Source: Mycolicibacterium cosmeticum
Lineage (GTDB): Bacteria; Actinomycetota; Actinomycetes; Mycobacteriales; Mycobacteriaceae
DNA: 64,000 nucleotides
Assembly (NCBI GenBank): GCA_016197365.1
Contig: JACPVS010000006.1
Span: 682,001-746,000, forward strand
Direction of reading: 5' to 3'
Shown here piece by piece: positions 48,296 to 57,209 of the stretch (positions are counted from its first letter, which is position 1; each line of letters begins with the position of its first letter). The position numbers were made by a program, and so were the translations under genes. The notes beneath the pieces were generated by a model. That model did not search any database. It saw only the letters and a list, made by a program, of their open reading frames with translations, and was not told the origin of the DNA.

Positions 48296-48924
48296 GCCAG
48301 GCCCCGTTCGGCCAGCGACTTGGCGTCCGGGCGGCGCAGGTACATCGGCACCAACGGCTCCGGCTCGACGGACCAATCCACCACCACGGCAGCCAGGTCC
48401 GCGGACGACGGATACTCGGGTCCGATCACCGGAAGGCCGAACGCCGCGGCATGCACGGGCGAACCGGCCACCGCTTCCACCCCGTCGAACACCACATCTG
48501 CCGACGCGCTGACGTCGGGGCCGCCGATGCGGACCCCATCGCGGTAACGCGCCCAGTACACCTCACGGCGGCGGGCATCGGTCACCACCAGGACATCCCC
48601 GCGAGTTGCGCCGCCGATCGCGTCCAGGCTGCACACGCCGAACACCGGGATGCCCAGCGCATGCCCGTAGGCCGCGGCGGTCGCCATCCCCACCCGCAGA
48701 CCGGTGAACGGGCCCGGCCCGCACCCGACCACCACAGCATCCAGATCGCCCATCGTCCTGCCGCTGTCAGCAAGGGCGGCAAGCACATTCGGGGTGAGGC
48801 ATTCGGCGTGAGCCCGGGCGTCGACGGTGATCCGCTCGGCCAGTATGGTGCGGGTGTCCCCCGCCGAGACGATCCCGGCCGTCACCGCAGGCGTCGCGGT
48901 GTCGATGGCGAGTACCAGCGTCAT
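48292..48924 (-). CDS. tsaB: tRNA threonylcarbamoyladenosine complex subunit TsaB
   Basis: TsaB is the non-catalytic ASKHA partner that scaffolds TsaD and TsaE. The 210-residue product starts MTLVLAIDTATPAVTAGI, has the dimer-interface helix with AECLTPNVLAAL and the signature GCGPGPFTGLRVGMATA. ATG 48924 overlaps the tsaE stop by 4 bases. Confidence 0.95.
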   Translation of the reverse strand: MTLVLAIDTATPAVTAGIVSAGDTRTILAERITVDARAHAECLTPNVLAALADSGRTMGDLDAVVVGCGPGPFTGLRVGMATAAAYGHALGIPVFGVCSLDAIGGATRGDVLVVTDARRREVYWARYRDGVRIGGPDVSASADVVFDGVEAVAGSPVHAAAFGLPVIGPEYPSSADLAAVVVDWSVEPEPLVPMYLRRPDAKSLAERGLA

Positions 48925-49385
48925 GCCACACTCCATTGCCACGTCGCGGTTCGGGTGTCGGTCTCGGCGTCGCGCTCCAACCGGATGTCCAAATGGTTGT
49001 CCGACAGCCGCTCGGCCAGCCCTTCGCCCCATTCCACCACCACGACGGCATCCTCCAGATCGGTGTCCAGATCCAGCGAATCCAGTTCGCCGAGAATGTC
49101 ATCGGTCTGGTCCAGCAGCCGGTAGATGTCCACGTGGATCAGGGCGGGGGTCTCGGCCCGGCGTGCCGGATGCACGCGGGCCAGCACATAGGTCGGCGAC
49201 GTCACCGGCCCGTCGACATCCATCGCCTGCGCAATTCCCCTGGCCAGCACCGTCTTTCCCGCGCCCAGCGGCCCGGCGAGCACCACCACGTCCCCGGCGC
49301 GCAGCTGCGCACCCAACCGAGCCCCGAGCGCGATAGTGTCACCCTCGGTCGGGAGTTGCGCCGTCCCGCCTTCCCGTTCAGCCAT
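48921..49385 (-). CDS. tsaE: tRNA threonylcarbamoyladenosine complex ATPase TsaE
   Basis: TsaE is the P-loop ATPase that resets the t6A complex. The 154-residue product has the Walker A motif GPLGAGKTVLARGIA, TSPTYVLARVH and the acidic Walker B region with HVDIYRL and VVVVEWGEGL. It overlaps the upstream hydrolase gene by 8 bases. Confidence 0.95.
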   Translation of the reverse strand: MAEREGGTAQLPTEGDTIALGARLGAQLRAGDVVVLAGPLGAGKTVLARGIAQAMDVDGPVTSPTYVLARVHPARRAETPALIHVDIYRLLDQTDDILGELDSLDLDTDLEDAVVVVEWGEGLAERLSDNHLDIRLERDAETDTRTATWQWSVA

Positions 49386-50493
49386 GCCGGGCCCGCGCTT
49401 TCAGGCGCCGGGTCAGTGCGATGAGCTTGGACGGGGTGGCGCGTTCCACCAGTCGCACCAGGGCGTCGTCGATGACTTCGGGCTGTTCCAGCTGCACCAG
49501 ATGCCCGGCACCCTCGACGACCACCAGTTCCGATTTCGGCAGCGACACCGCCATCTCCTGCGAGTACTCCATCGGGGTAAGCAGATCATGGTCACCGCAC
49601 GCGATGAGCGTCGGGACCTTCGCCAGGGTCTTGAGTCCGGCAGTCTCGTCGTGCACTTCGAGGGCGTGCAGGAATCCGACCATCGTCGTCATCGACGTTT
49701 CGTGCATCATCTTCTCGGAGAACGCGACGACGCTGCGGCTGACCTTCTCGTCACCGTACGAGGCGGCCCGCAGGACCGGGCCGATGACCGATCGGGCGGC
49801 ACCGCGGCCGTGGTTCACCGTCTTGGGCGCATAGCGGACGGCGAAGCGGGCGGCCTCCAGGGCCGGGTTGCGCAGGATCTCCCCGAGCGGTGAGCGCGAA
49901 ACCCCTTCCGCTGCAGAGGCGATCATCGCCGCGCCGACGATCCGGCTGGGGTAGAGCTTCGGGAATTGGCGGGCATGTGAGAGCACCGTCATGCCGCCCA
50001 TCGAGTGGCCGACCAGGACGACGGGACCACGGGGCGCCATCACCGCGAGCACCGCTTCCAGGTCCTGACCCAACTGCGGGACCGTGAAGGTGTCGGGTGG
50101 GGCATCGCCGGACAGTCCGTGGCCGCGCTGGTCGTAGAACACCATGCGGACCTGGTTGCCCCACTGTTCGGCGAGCCGGGCGCGCTGGAAATGGAAGGCG
50201 CCCATCCGAAGACAGAACCCGTGCGCGAACACGACGGTCAGCCGCGCATCGGCGGGCCCGACCTCGCGTACCGCGAGCGGTACCCCGTCCGGGGTGGTGA
50301 CGACGACGCTGCGGTCGGCCTCGATCAGCTCGAAATCCTCGTCCAGATAAGGGTCCTCGTCGGCGATCCGGCGTGCGACCGACCGTGCCACCGACACTCC
50401 GGCGCCTGCTCCCACCGCGACCAGTCCGGCGAGACCGGCCAGCCAGGGCGCTCTGCCCCGGTCGGGGTGCGGCCGGGTCTCGTCGTCGGTCAC
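49378..50493 (-). CDS. Membrane-anchored alpha/beta hydrolase
   Basis: The 371-residue product begins with a short cytoplasmic tail, a membrane anchor at about 16-37 (LAGLAGLVAVGAGAGVSVA) and an alpha/beta hydrolase domain. The oxyanion region is FAHGFCLR, the nucleophile Ser lies in GHSMGGMT, the acid Asp in CGDHDLL and the base His in GAGHLVQLEQP. It resembles non-haem peroxidase/esterase-type hydrolases; the substrate is unknown. It starts at GTG 50493, 5 bases after alr, and overlaps tsaE, so it is part of the operon. Confidence 0.85.
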   Translation of the reverse strand: MTDDETRPHPDRGRAPWLAGLAGLVAVGAGAGVSVARSVARRIADEDPYLDEDFELIEADRSVVVTTPDGVPLAVREVGPADARLTVVFAHGFCLRMGAFHFQRARLAEQWGNQVRMVFYDQRGHGLSGDAPPDTFTVPQLGQDLEAVLAVMAPRGPVVLVGHSMGGMTVLSHARQFPKLYPSRIVGAAMIASAAEGVSRSPLGEILRNPALEAARFAVRYAPKTVNHGRGAARSVIGPVLRAASYGDEKVSRSVVAFSEKMMHETSMTTMVGFLHALEVHDETAGLKTLAKVPTLIACGDHDLLTPMEYSQEMAVSLPKSELVVVEGAGHLVQLEQPEVIDDALVRLVERATPSKLIALTRRLKARARHG

Positions 50494-50498
50494 CGGTG

Positions 50499-51653
50499 TC
50501 AGCCCGCCTCGCCCTTGTAGACGCGGGTGACCCGGCCGCGGGGGCTCGTGACCACCTCGTAGTTGATGGTGCCGAGCAGGTCGGCCCAGTCCTGCGCGGT
50601 GGGTTCGCCATGGTCGCCGGGTCCGAACAGGACAGCCTCGTCGCCGACCTGCACGTCCGGGGTGCCGGGGCCGAGGTCGACCACGAACTGGTCCATACAG
50701 ATCCGGCCCACGTTGGGCCGGCGGCGGCCGTTGATCAGCACTTCCAGGCGCCCGCTCAGCGGCCGGTAGACACCGTCGGCGTAGCCGATGGGCAGCAGCG
50801 CCAGGGTGGTGTCGTGCGGGGCGACCCAGGTGTGGCCGTAGGAGACGCCCTCCCCGGCCGGAACGGAACGAAGAAGGGCGACAGGACATTTCAGCGTCAT
50901 CGCGGGCCGCAACCCCATGTCGCCGAGTTCGGGGATGGGACTCTGGCCGTAGAGCGCGATGCCGGGCCGGATCATGTCGTAGGCCAGGTCGTGGCGCGTC
51001 ATCGCCGCCGGGGAACTGCACAGGTGCGCGATCTCGAAGTCCACCCCTGCCTCGCGGGCCGCTTCACGCATCTCGTCGAACCGCCGCACCTGCCGGTCCG
51101 TGGCCTGCGGATGGGCAGGGTCGTCGCCATTGGCGAGGTGACTCATGATGCCGCGCAATCGCAGCGCACCCTCGGTCGCACCCGCGCGGAGCGCCGCGAG
51201 CACCTCGGGCAGGTCGGCGGCCGCCACACCGTTGCGGGTCATGCCGGTGTCGACCTTCAGCGTCACCGACGCTGTCACCCCGGTGTGCCGCGCCGCGTCG
51301 AGCAGTGCGCCCGTCTGGGCCGGCGAGGACACCGCGATCTGCACGTCGGCAGCCACCGCGGCCGCGAAATCGGCGCCGGGCGCATGCAGCCACGCCAGGA
51401 TCGGGGCGGTGATGCGATCGCGGCGCAGTGCCAGCGCCTCCTCGACGGTGGCGACCCCGAGTTCACTGGCTCCCGCGGCCAGGGCGGCGCGTGCCACCGG
51501 CGCCGCTCCGTGCCCGTATCCGTCGGCTTTGACCACCGCCATCACCGCGGCCGACCCGGCGTGACCACGGAGAACGCCCACGTTGTGGGCCACCGCATCG
51601 AGATCGATGAGGGCCTGGGCGCCGAGAACGTCGGTTGTCTGCATCGCCACCAT
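50499..51653 (-). CDS. alr: Alanine racemase
   Basis: Alr makes D-alanine for peptidoglycan using PLP. The 384-residue product carries the PLP lysine in [12 protein letters not shown], the second-domain catalytic Tyr in [10 protein letters not shown] and the conserved RPGIALYG. Fold type III TIM barrel plus beta domain are both complete. Its ATG at 51653 has a second ATG 9 bases on. It opens the overlapping block that includes tsaE-tsaD. Target of D-cycloserine. Confidence 0.97.
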   Translation of the reverse strand: MVAMQTTDVLGAQALIDLDAVAHNVGVLRGHAGSAAVMAVVKADGYGHGAAPVARAALAAGASELGVATVEEALALRRDRITAPILAWLHAPGADFAAAVAADVQIAVSSPAQTGALLDAARHTGVTASVTLKVDTGMTRNGVAAADLPEVLAALRAGATEGALRLRGIMSHLANGDDPAHPQATDRQVRRFDEMREAAREAGVDFEIAHLCSSPAAMTRHDLAYDMIRPGIALYGQSPIPELGDMGLRPAMTLKCPVALLRSVPAGEGVSYGHTWVAPHDTTLALLPIGYADGVYRPLSGRLEVLINGRRRPNVGRICMDQFVVDLGPGTPDVQVGDEAVLFGPGDHGEPTAQDWADLLGTINYEVVTSPRGRVTRVYKGEAG

Positions 51654-51738
51654 TTTCTCATGCCCGCGGAGGCGGGCTTGTTAGCGAAGCGCGCTCGAGA
51701 TGTCCATCACATGCGCACCGTCGGCGGGCCCGCGTCAC

Positions 51739-53121
51739 TCAGTGCGCGAACGGCTGTACCTCGTCGAAGTGACCATTCGGCTTGAGCTGGTCCAGGTGAC
51801 TCAACGCGGTGATGGTGTCCTCTTTCAACGCCCTGGCCAGGTCCGCGGAGAAGCCTTCCCGCACCACCACCCGCAGCACGGTGACGTCCTCGGCGCCCTC
51901 GGGCATGGTGTACGCGGGCACCTGCCAGCCGTAGGCCCGCAGCGCGTGCGACACGTCGAACTCGGTGTAGCCGGGGTCGCCCTTGAGCCGGAAGCTGATC
52001 ACCGGGATGGCCGACCCGTCGGTGATCACGTCGAAGTGTTCGCTGGCCCGCAGCTGATCACCGAGCCAGCGCGCGGTCTGCGACAGACACTGCATGACCT
52101 GGGTGTATCCGGCGCGGCCCAACCGCAGGAAGTTGTAGTACTGACCGACCACCTGGTTGCCCGGGCGGGAGAAGTTCAGGGTGAAGGTGGGCATGTCGCC
52201 GCCCAGGTAGTTGACCCGGAAGACCAGATCCTCGGGCAGGTGCTCCTTGTTGCGCCACACCACAAATCCGATGCCGGGATACGTCAGCCCGTATTTGTGG
52301 CCGCTGACGTTGATGGACACCACCCGGGGCAGCCGGAAATCCCATTTCAGATCCGGATGCAGGAACGGGACCACGAAGCCGCCGCTGGCCGCGTCGACGT
52401 GCACCGGCACGTCCACACCGCCGCCTGCGGCCAGCTCGTCCAGGGCTGCGCAGATCTCGGCGATCGGCTCCAGCTCACCGGTGAAGGTGGTGCCCAGGAT
52501 GCCGACGACGCCGATGGTGTCCTCGTCGACGGCCCCGAGGACCTGTTCCGGAGTGATGACGTAGCGGTCCTCGGCCATGGGCAGGTAGCGCGGTTCGACG
52601 TCGAAGTATCGGCAGAACTTCTCCCACACCACCTGGACGTTGGAGCCCAGCACCAGATTGGGGGTGCGCCCCTTCCAGTCTTTTCCGACCTTGTCGCGCC
52701 AACGCCACTTGAGTGCCAGTCCGGCCAGCATGACGGCCTCACTCGAGCCGATGGTCGACACGCCGACCGCCGTGGACGGGTCGTCGTCGCGCAGGTCCTC
52801 GGCGTGGAAAAGGTCGGCCACCATGGACACGCAGCGCGCCTCGATGGCGGCGGTGGCCGGGTATTCGTCCTTGTCGATCATGTTCTTGTCGAACGTCTCG
52901 GCCATCAGCTTGTCGGCCTCGGGTTCCATCCAGGTGGTGACGAAGGTGGCGAGGTTCAGCCGGGAGCTTCCGTCGAGCATCAGTTCGTCGTGGATGAAGC
53001 GATATGCCGCTTGGGCTTCCATCGAATCGTCGGGCAACCGCAGCGAGGGAACCGGATCCGTGGACAACCGCCCCGTATAGGCGGGCGAGATGGACGGTCC
53101 GGGCGTGTGCCGAGGTGGCAT
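51739..53121 (-). CDS. gadB: Glutamate decarboxylase
   Basis: GadB decarboxylates glutamate to GABA with consumption of a proton (acid resistance, GABA shunt). The 460-residue product has the PLP-binding lysine in NVSGHKYGLTYPG, the cofactor Asp region with VHVDAASGGFVVPFL, and a full group II decarboxylase fold. The C-terminus (FADEVQPF-like, NGHFDEVQPFAH) retains the closing His typical of pH-gated GadB. It matches Rv3432c in position, 12 bases after the nnr stop. Confidence 0.95.
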   Translation of the reverse strand: MPPRHTPGPSISPAYTGRLSTDPVPSLRLPDDSMEAQAAYRFIHDELMLDGSSRLNLATFVTTWMEPEADKLMAETFDKNMIDKDEYPATAAIEARCVSMVADLFHAEDLRDDDPSTAVGVSTIGSSEAVMLAGLALKWRWRDKVGKDWKGRTPNLVLGSNVQVVWEKFCRYFDVEPRYLPMAEDRYVITPEQVLGAVDEDTIGVVGILGTTFTGELEPIAEICAALDELAAGGGVDVPVHVDAASGGFVVPFLHPDLKWDFRLPRVVSINVSGHKYGLTYPGIGFVVWRNKEHLPEDLVFRVNYLGGDMPTFTLNFSRPGNQVVGQYYNFLRLGRAGYTQVMQCLSQTARWLGDQLRASEHFDVITDGSAIPVISFRLKGDPGYTEFDVSHALRAYGWQVPAYTMPEGAEDVTVLRVVVREGFSADLARALKEDTITALSHLDQLKPNGHFDEVQPFAH

Positions 53122-53133
53122 GTGTTGTCCCTT

Positions 53134-54546
53134 CTAGAGTTTCGCGACGGATGAACGAAGATGAGCCAGGATTCCCTCTGCCGAGGTGGGCGCCGCGCGC
53201 GGCCCGGGGTCGGCGGCGGCCAGTCCCGCGGCGCGGGCGTGTACGAATGCCGCCATCGCGGCGGCCTCCGCGGCCGGCAGGCCTGCGGCCAACAGCGCGC
53301 CGATGACGCCGGACAGCACGTCGCCGGATCCCGCTGTGGCAGCCCATGATTGACCGGCCGGGTTCAGGTAGGTCACCGCCGCGGGGTGCGCGATGACGGT
53401 GACATTGCCCTTCAGCAGCACCGTGGCGCCGAAACGCTCGGCGAGTTCCTGTGCGGCACCGACGCGGTCGGCCCCGACCGGGTGCCCGGCCAGCCGCTCG
53501 TACTCGCCGGCGTGCGGGGTGAGAACCGTGGGAGCAGTGCGGGCTCGCACCAGGTCGGGCTGGGCCGCCAGCAGGGTCAAGGCGTCGGCGTCGACGATCA
53601 CCGGCAGGTCGGTGCCCAAGGCGAAACGCACGGTCCGCGCGGCAGATTCGTCGGTGCCCAGGCCGGGACCCACCACCCAGGCCTGGACCCGTCCGGCGGC
53701 ATCGGGTCGGGGCGCGGCCACCACCTCGGGCCACCGCGTCACCACCTCTGCGGCCGCGCTACCCGCGTACCGCACCATGCCCGACGTGGCGGCCACTGCC
53801 GACCCGGTGCACAGGAGGGCGGCACCCGGATAGGTGGCCGACCCGGCCAGCACGCCGGTGACGCCCTGGCTGTACTTGTCGTCATGCGGCCCGGGCATGG
53901 GCCAGCGTGCCGAGACGTCACCCGCCTCGAGACTGTGCACCGCGCTGGGCGGCAACCGAAGTCCGATGTCGATGAATTCGATACGCCCGCACTCCCCCAG
54001 TGCGTGCACCGGTTTGAGGCCACCGAAGGTCACCGTCAGCGCTGCCCGGACGTGTGGGCCGTCGGCGGCCCCGGTCTGCACGTCGAGGCCGCTGGGAATG
54101 TCGACGGCCACGACGGGCGCGGCGCAGGCGTCGAACACCGCTGCCGCGTCGGCTCGCAATGGGCCGCGTCCCGAGATTCCGACGACGCCGTCGATCACCA
54201 GGTCGGTCGCCGGGGGGATCGCCGCGACGACGCGGCCACCCGCCCGGCGGAATGCCGCGAGTCCGGCGGCGTGGGCGCGGTCCGGGTTGAGCAGGACCGC
54301 CGACGCCGTCACCCCGCGGCGGCGCAGCAGGGCGGCCGCCCACAACGCATCACCGCCGTTGTCGCCGGATCCGACCACAGCACAGACCTGGCGGCCTGCG
54401 ACGGCGTGAAAACGGGCCCGCAACTCGGCAGCGACGGCAGCCGCCAGGCCGTGGGCCGCGCGCCGCATCAGCGCACCGTCTGGCTGGGATGCCAGCAACG
54501 GTGCCTCGGCCGCGCGGATGGCATCGGCGGTGTAGTAGTGGCGCAT
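53134..54546 (-). CDS. nnr: Bifunctional NAD(P)H-hydrate epimerase/dehydratase
   Basis: The enzyme repairs damaged NAD(P)HX. The N-terminal YjeF_N epimerase domain (about 1-210) has VVGSGDNGGDALWAA and DIPSGLDVQTG. The C-terminal ADP-dependent dehydratase domain (about 220-470) has VVGPGLGTDE, VLTPHAGEYERLAG and the ATP/ADP motif AATAGSGDVLSGVIGALLAA. The 470-residue product and the start MRHYYTADAIRAAE match Rv3433c. The upstream in-frame ATG at 54585 is less likely. Confidence 0.94.
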   Translation of the reverse strand: MRHYYTADAIRAAEAPLLASQPDGALMRRAAHGLAAAVAAELRARFHAVAGRQVCAVVGSGDNGGDALWAAALLRRRGVTASAVLLNPDRAHAAGLAAFRRAGGRVVAAIPPATDLVIDGVVGISGRGPLRADAAAVFDACAAPVVAVDIPSGLDVQTGAADGPHVRAALTVTFGGLKPVHALGECGRIEFIDIGLRLPPSAVHSLEAGDVSARWPMPGPHDDKYSQGVTGVLAGSATYPGAALLCTGSAVAATSGMVRYAGSAAAEVVTRWPEVVAAPRPDAAGRVQAWVVGPGLGTDESAARTVRFALGTDLPVIVDADALTLLAAQPDLVRARTAPTVLTPHAGEYERLAGHPVGADRVGAAQELAERFGATVLLKGNVTVIAHPAAVTYLNPAGQSWAATAGSGDVLSGVIGALLAAGLPAAEAAAMAAFVHARAAGLAAADPGPRAAPTSAEGILAHLRSSVAKL

Positions 54547-54691
54547 CTGCCCCCGTTCACACTCGATATGCGCGCGCGCCAACACGTTACGCGCCGACCC
54601 TGATCCGCGGGCCCGATCGTCCTCGCCCCGGATACCACTAACCTTCTAAATAGGATTGACAGGTTATACCGGCTGGGGTTGACTCAGCGTC

Positions 54692-55558
54692 ATGACCACC
54701 CACCATCGCCATGCGCAGATCGCCGGCCGCCAGATCTTCTACCGGGAGGCCGGCCCGGCGGACGCGCCGGCGGTGGTGCTGCTACACGGCACACCGGCCA
54801 GTTCGCACATGTATCGCAACCTCATTCCGGCGCTGGCCGACAGCTATCGCGTCATCGCACCGGACTATCCCGGGTTCGGCCACTCCGACGTGCCACCCGT
54901 CGGCGAGTTCGCCTATACCTTCGACACGCTCGCCGACCATGTCGACGCCCTCCTCGATCATCTCGGACTTACGCGGTACGCGATCTACGTCCAGGACTAC
55001 GGCGCCCCGGTCGGGTGGCGACTGGCCCTGCGCCACCCCGACCGCATCGCCGCGGTGATCACCCAGAACGGCAATGCCTACGTGGAGGGGTTCGTCGGTG
55101 ACGCCATGGAACCGTTGTTCGCCTATGGACGGGATCGCTCGCCGGCCCATGCCGCCGTGTTGCGGAATCTCATCAGCCTGGACGGCGTCAAATGGCAGTT
55201 CACCCATGGGGTTTCGGACACCAGTGTGGTCGATCCGGATGCCTGGATGACGGCCCACGCCGCGTCGGCCGCCACCGAGCAACGCGTGGCGGCGCAACTC
55301 GAACTGTTCGCCGACTACATCACCAACGTGGAGCTCTATCCGCGTGTGCACGAATACTTCCGCAGCAGCGCGGTACCGCTGCTGGCGGTCTGGGGCCGCA
55401 ATGACCCCATCTTCGGCCCGGACGGTGCAACTGCCTTCGGTCGCGATCTGCCCCACGCGCAGATCAACCTCCTCGACGGCGGCCACTTTCTGCTCGAGAG
55501 CCATCTCGACGAGGCGGTGGCCCTGATCCGGCCGTTCCTCGGTGAACATCACGGCTAA
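54692..55558 (+). CDS. Alpha/beta hydrolase, haloalkane dehalogenase/epoxide hydrolase-like
   Basis: The 288-residue product shows LLHGTPASSHMYRNLIP (oxyanion HGTP), DYPGFGHSD, and an aspartate nucleophile in IYVQDYGAPVGWRLA where esterases have Ser. The terminal His is in LDGGHFLLESH and a second acid in WGRNDPIFGP. The Asp nucleophile points to epoxide hydrolase, dehalogenase or fluoroacetate-type activity. No Shine-Dalgarno sequence precedes the ATG; TTGACA at 54656-54661 with a weak -10 would start transcription at or next to the ATG, so a leaderless message is possible. Confidence 0.85.
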   Translation: MTTHHRHAQIAGRQIFYREAGPADAPAVVLLHGTPASSHMYRNLIPALADSYRVIAPDYPGFGHSDVPPVGEFAYTFDTLADHVDALLDHLGLTRYAIYVQDYGAPVGWRLALRHPDRIAAVITQNGNAYVEGFVGDAMEPLFAYGRDRSPAHAAVLRNLISLDGVKWQFTHGVSDTSVVDPDAWMTAHAASAATEQRVAAQLELFADYITNVELYPRVHEYFRSSAVPLLAVWGRNDPIFGPDGATAFGRDLPHAQINLLDGGHFLLESHLDEAVALIRPFLGEHHG

Positions 55559-55569
55559 AGTGACCGCTC

Positions 55570-55944
55570 ATGACCTACGGCTACCCGCCGTTTCCACCGC
55601 CCCCACCGGTGAAACCGCCGCGCTCCGGCGTCGATCTCGGCATCTCCATCACGTTGCTGGTGCTGACATTCGCGGGCGGTGCGGTGGCCGCATTCTTCTC
55701 GGTGTTCATGTTCGCCTTCACCGACTACTGCCCGCCGGAGAGATGCGATATCGATGCCGGGGTCACCGCGGTGCTCACCGGATTCGGGATCGCCATCTTG
55801 ATTGCCATCGCAGGCACGGTGATCAGCATCGTGCAGATGGTCCGCCGCGCCCGGGCCTGGCCGTGGGCGACCGGCACGCTGGTGCTGTGCGGCCTCGCCT
55901 GTGGGCTGGGAATGGCGGCCTATATCGCAGCGGTGGGCGGCTGA
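55570..55944 (+). CDS. Small membrane protein with Pro-rich N-terminus
   Basis: The 124-residue product begins with a Pro-rich segment (YGYPPFPPPPPVKPP) and has three hydrophobic segments (about 23-48, 66-88 and 98-121). Two cysteines (YCPPERC) lie in the first external loop and may form a disulfide. Composition resembles DUF-type actinobacterial membrane proteins. It follows the hydrolase by 11 bases and its last 25 bases overlap the convergent diguanylate cyclase gene. Function unknown. Confidence 0.65.
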   Translation: MTYGYPPFPPPPPVKPPRSGVDLGISITLLVLTFAGGAVAAFFSVFMFAFTDYCPPERCDIDAGVTAVLTGFGIAILIAIAGTVISIVQMVRRARAWPWATGTLVLCGLACGLGMAAYIAAVGG

Positions 55945-57062
55945 TCCGCGCCGACGACGTTGTCACCACCGGCACGCTTGGCGGTGAACATCGCTTCGTC
56001 GGCGTGAGCGATCAATTCGGCAAGGACCTCCACCGGGTCACCGGTTCCGGCAAATCGGTCCCGAGGCACCCCGACGTACCCGACGCTGCCCGTGACCGCG
56101 GCGCGGTCTGCCGGCCGGCCCAGCACGACCCGCAGACTTTCGGCAACGGAGCGACTCTCTCCGGGACCGACGAAGTCGACGACGACGAACTCCTCGCCTC
56201 CGACGCGCGCCACCAGGGCCGTGCCGTCGACGACCGAATTCAGGCGGCTTCCCGTCCGGACGAGGACCTCGTCTCCGGTTGCGTGCCCGAAGGCATCGTT
56301 GACTTTCTTGAAGCGATCCAAATCGACGACAGCCACCATGATCTCGGGTGATCCTTTCGGGCCGCGCCGCAGGAAGTCCGCGAGGTGGATGAACAGGCCA
56401 CGGCGGTTGAGCAATCCCGTCAGCGAGTCGGTCTCGGCTTCATTGGCGTCGTTGCGCAGCACCCAGATGCCGAATTGCGTGGTGACGGGTGCGACGGCGA
56501 GTGCCGTGCCGGCCAGCGCCCTGGCAATGATCAGCGGAACGTCGCCGTTGACCTCCGAGGCAATCTGGACCGAGATCAACACCATCGCGATGGTGACCCA
56601 GATGGTGTGCAGCACAACAATTTTCGGACCGTCGAAAAAGACGATGTAGAAGGAGACCAGGATCATCGCACTGAGCGCGAAGACTCCCGCCAGGCCACGG
56701 ATGTTCAACAGCGACGTGATGAGAACGCCGACGTCGAGGTACACCAGGATGAAGCGGGACAGCCGCCGCGACGGCCACGGCCGCACCCACCAGACCACCG
56801 CCCAGGCGAACAGGGTGACGGCGAATCCGATGGAGACAGCCCGGGCGTAGCCCGTCGGCGGTGCACTGACCGAGAACTGGGCCACCGCGATCACGAGACC
56901 GATGGCGATCAGCGCGCCGCCGACCAGGAGTTGGATCAGGCCGCCCAGCGACCGTTTGGCGAAATACTCGACCTGCCCGTCGTAGTCGACCGGTGTAGTC
57001 CACCACTCGATCAACGTACGCGCTATGGCGCGACGTGCCCTGGCATCTAGCAGCAACCCCAC
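55920..57062 (-). CDS. Membrane diguanylate cyclase (GGDEF)
   Basis: The 380-residue product has about six N-terminal membrane spans (40-205) of an undescribed sensor type, then a GGDEF domain (about 212-370). The latter shows DSLTGLLNRRGL, VDLDRFKKVNDAFGHATGDE and the active-site GGEEF at 288-292. The RxxD inhibitory site normally five residues before GGEEF is absent, so product inhibition is not expected by that route. It makes c-di-GMP; no EAL domain is attached. The ligand sensed by the membrane part is unknown. Confidence 0.9.
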   Translation of the reverse strand: MGLLLDARARRAIARTLIEWWTTPVDYDGQVEYFAKRSLGGLIQLLVGGALIAIGLVIAVAQFSVSAPPTGYARAVSIGFAVTLFAWAVVWWVRPWPSRRLSRFILVYLDVGVLITSLLNIRGLAGVFALSAMILVSFYIVFFDGPKIVVLHTIWVTIAMVLISVQIASEVNGDVPLIIARALAGTALAVAPVTTQFGIWVLRNDANEAETDSLTGLLNRRGLFIHLADFLRRGPKGSPEIMVAVVDLDRFKKVNDAFGHATGDEVLVRTGSRLNSVVDGTALVARVGGEEFVVVDFVGPGESRSVAESLRVVLGRPADRAAVTGSVGYVGVPRDRFAGTGDPVEVLAELIAHADEAMFTAKRAGGDNVVGADQPPTAAI

Positions 57063-57209
57063 GCCCCCACGGAGTCAACATTGACGGATGCCCACAAGTG
57101 GGCCCCGGCGTGGTCGCGACGCGATTTTCGCTGAACAGAAGGGGCATATCGGCAGGCAGTCACGACAATAGAGCATGTCGTGTGGTCTGCACCACCGCGC
57201 AATGTCGAC

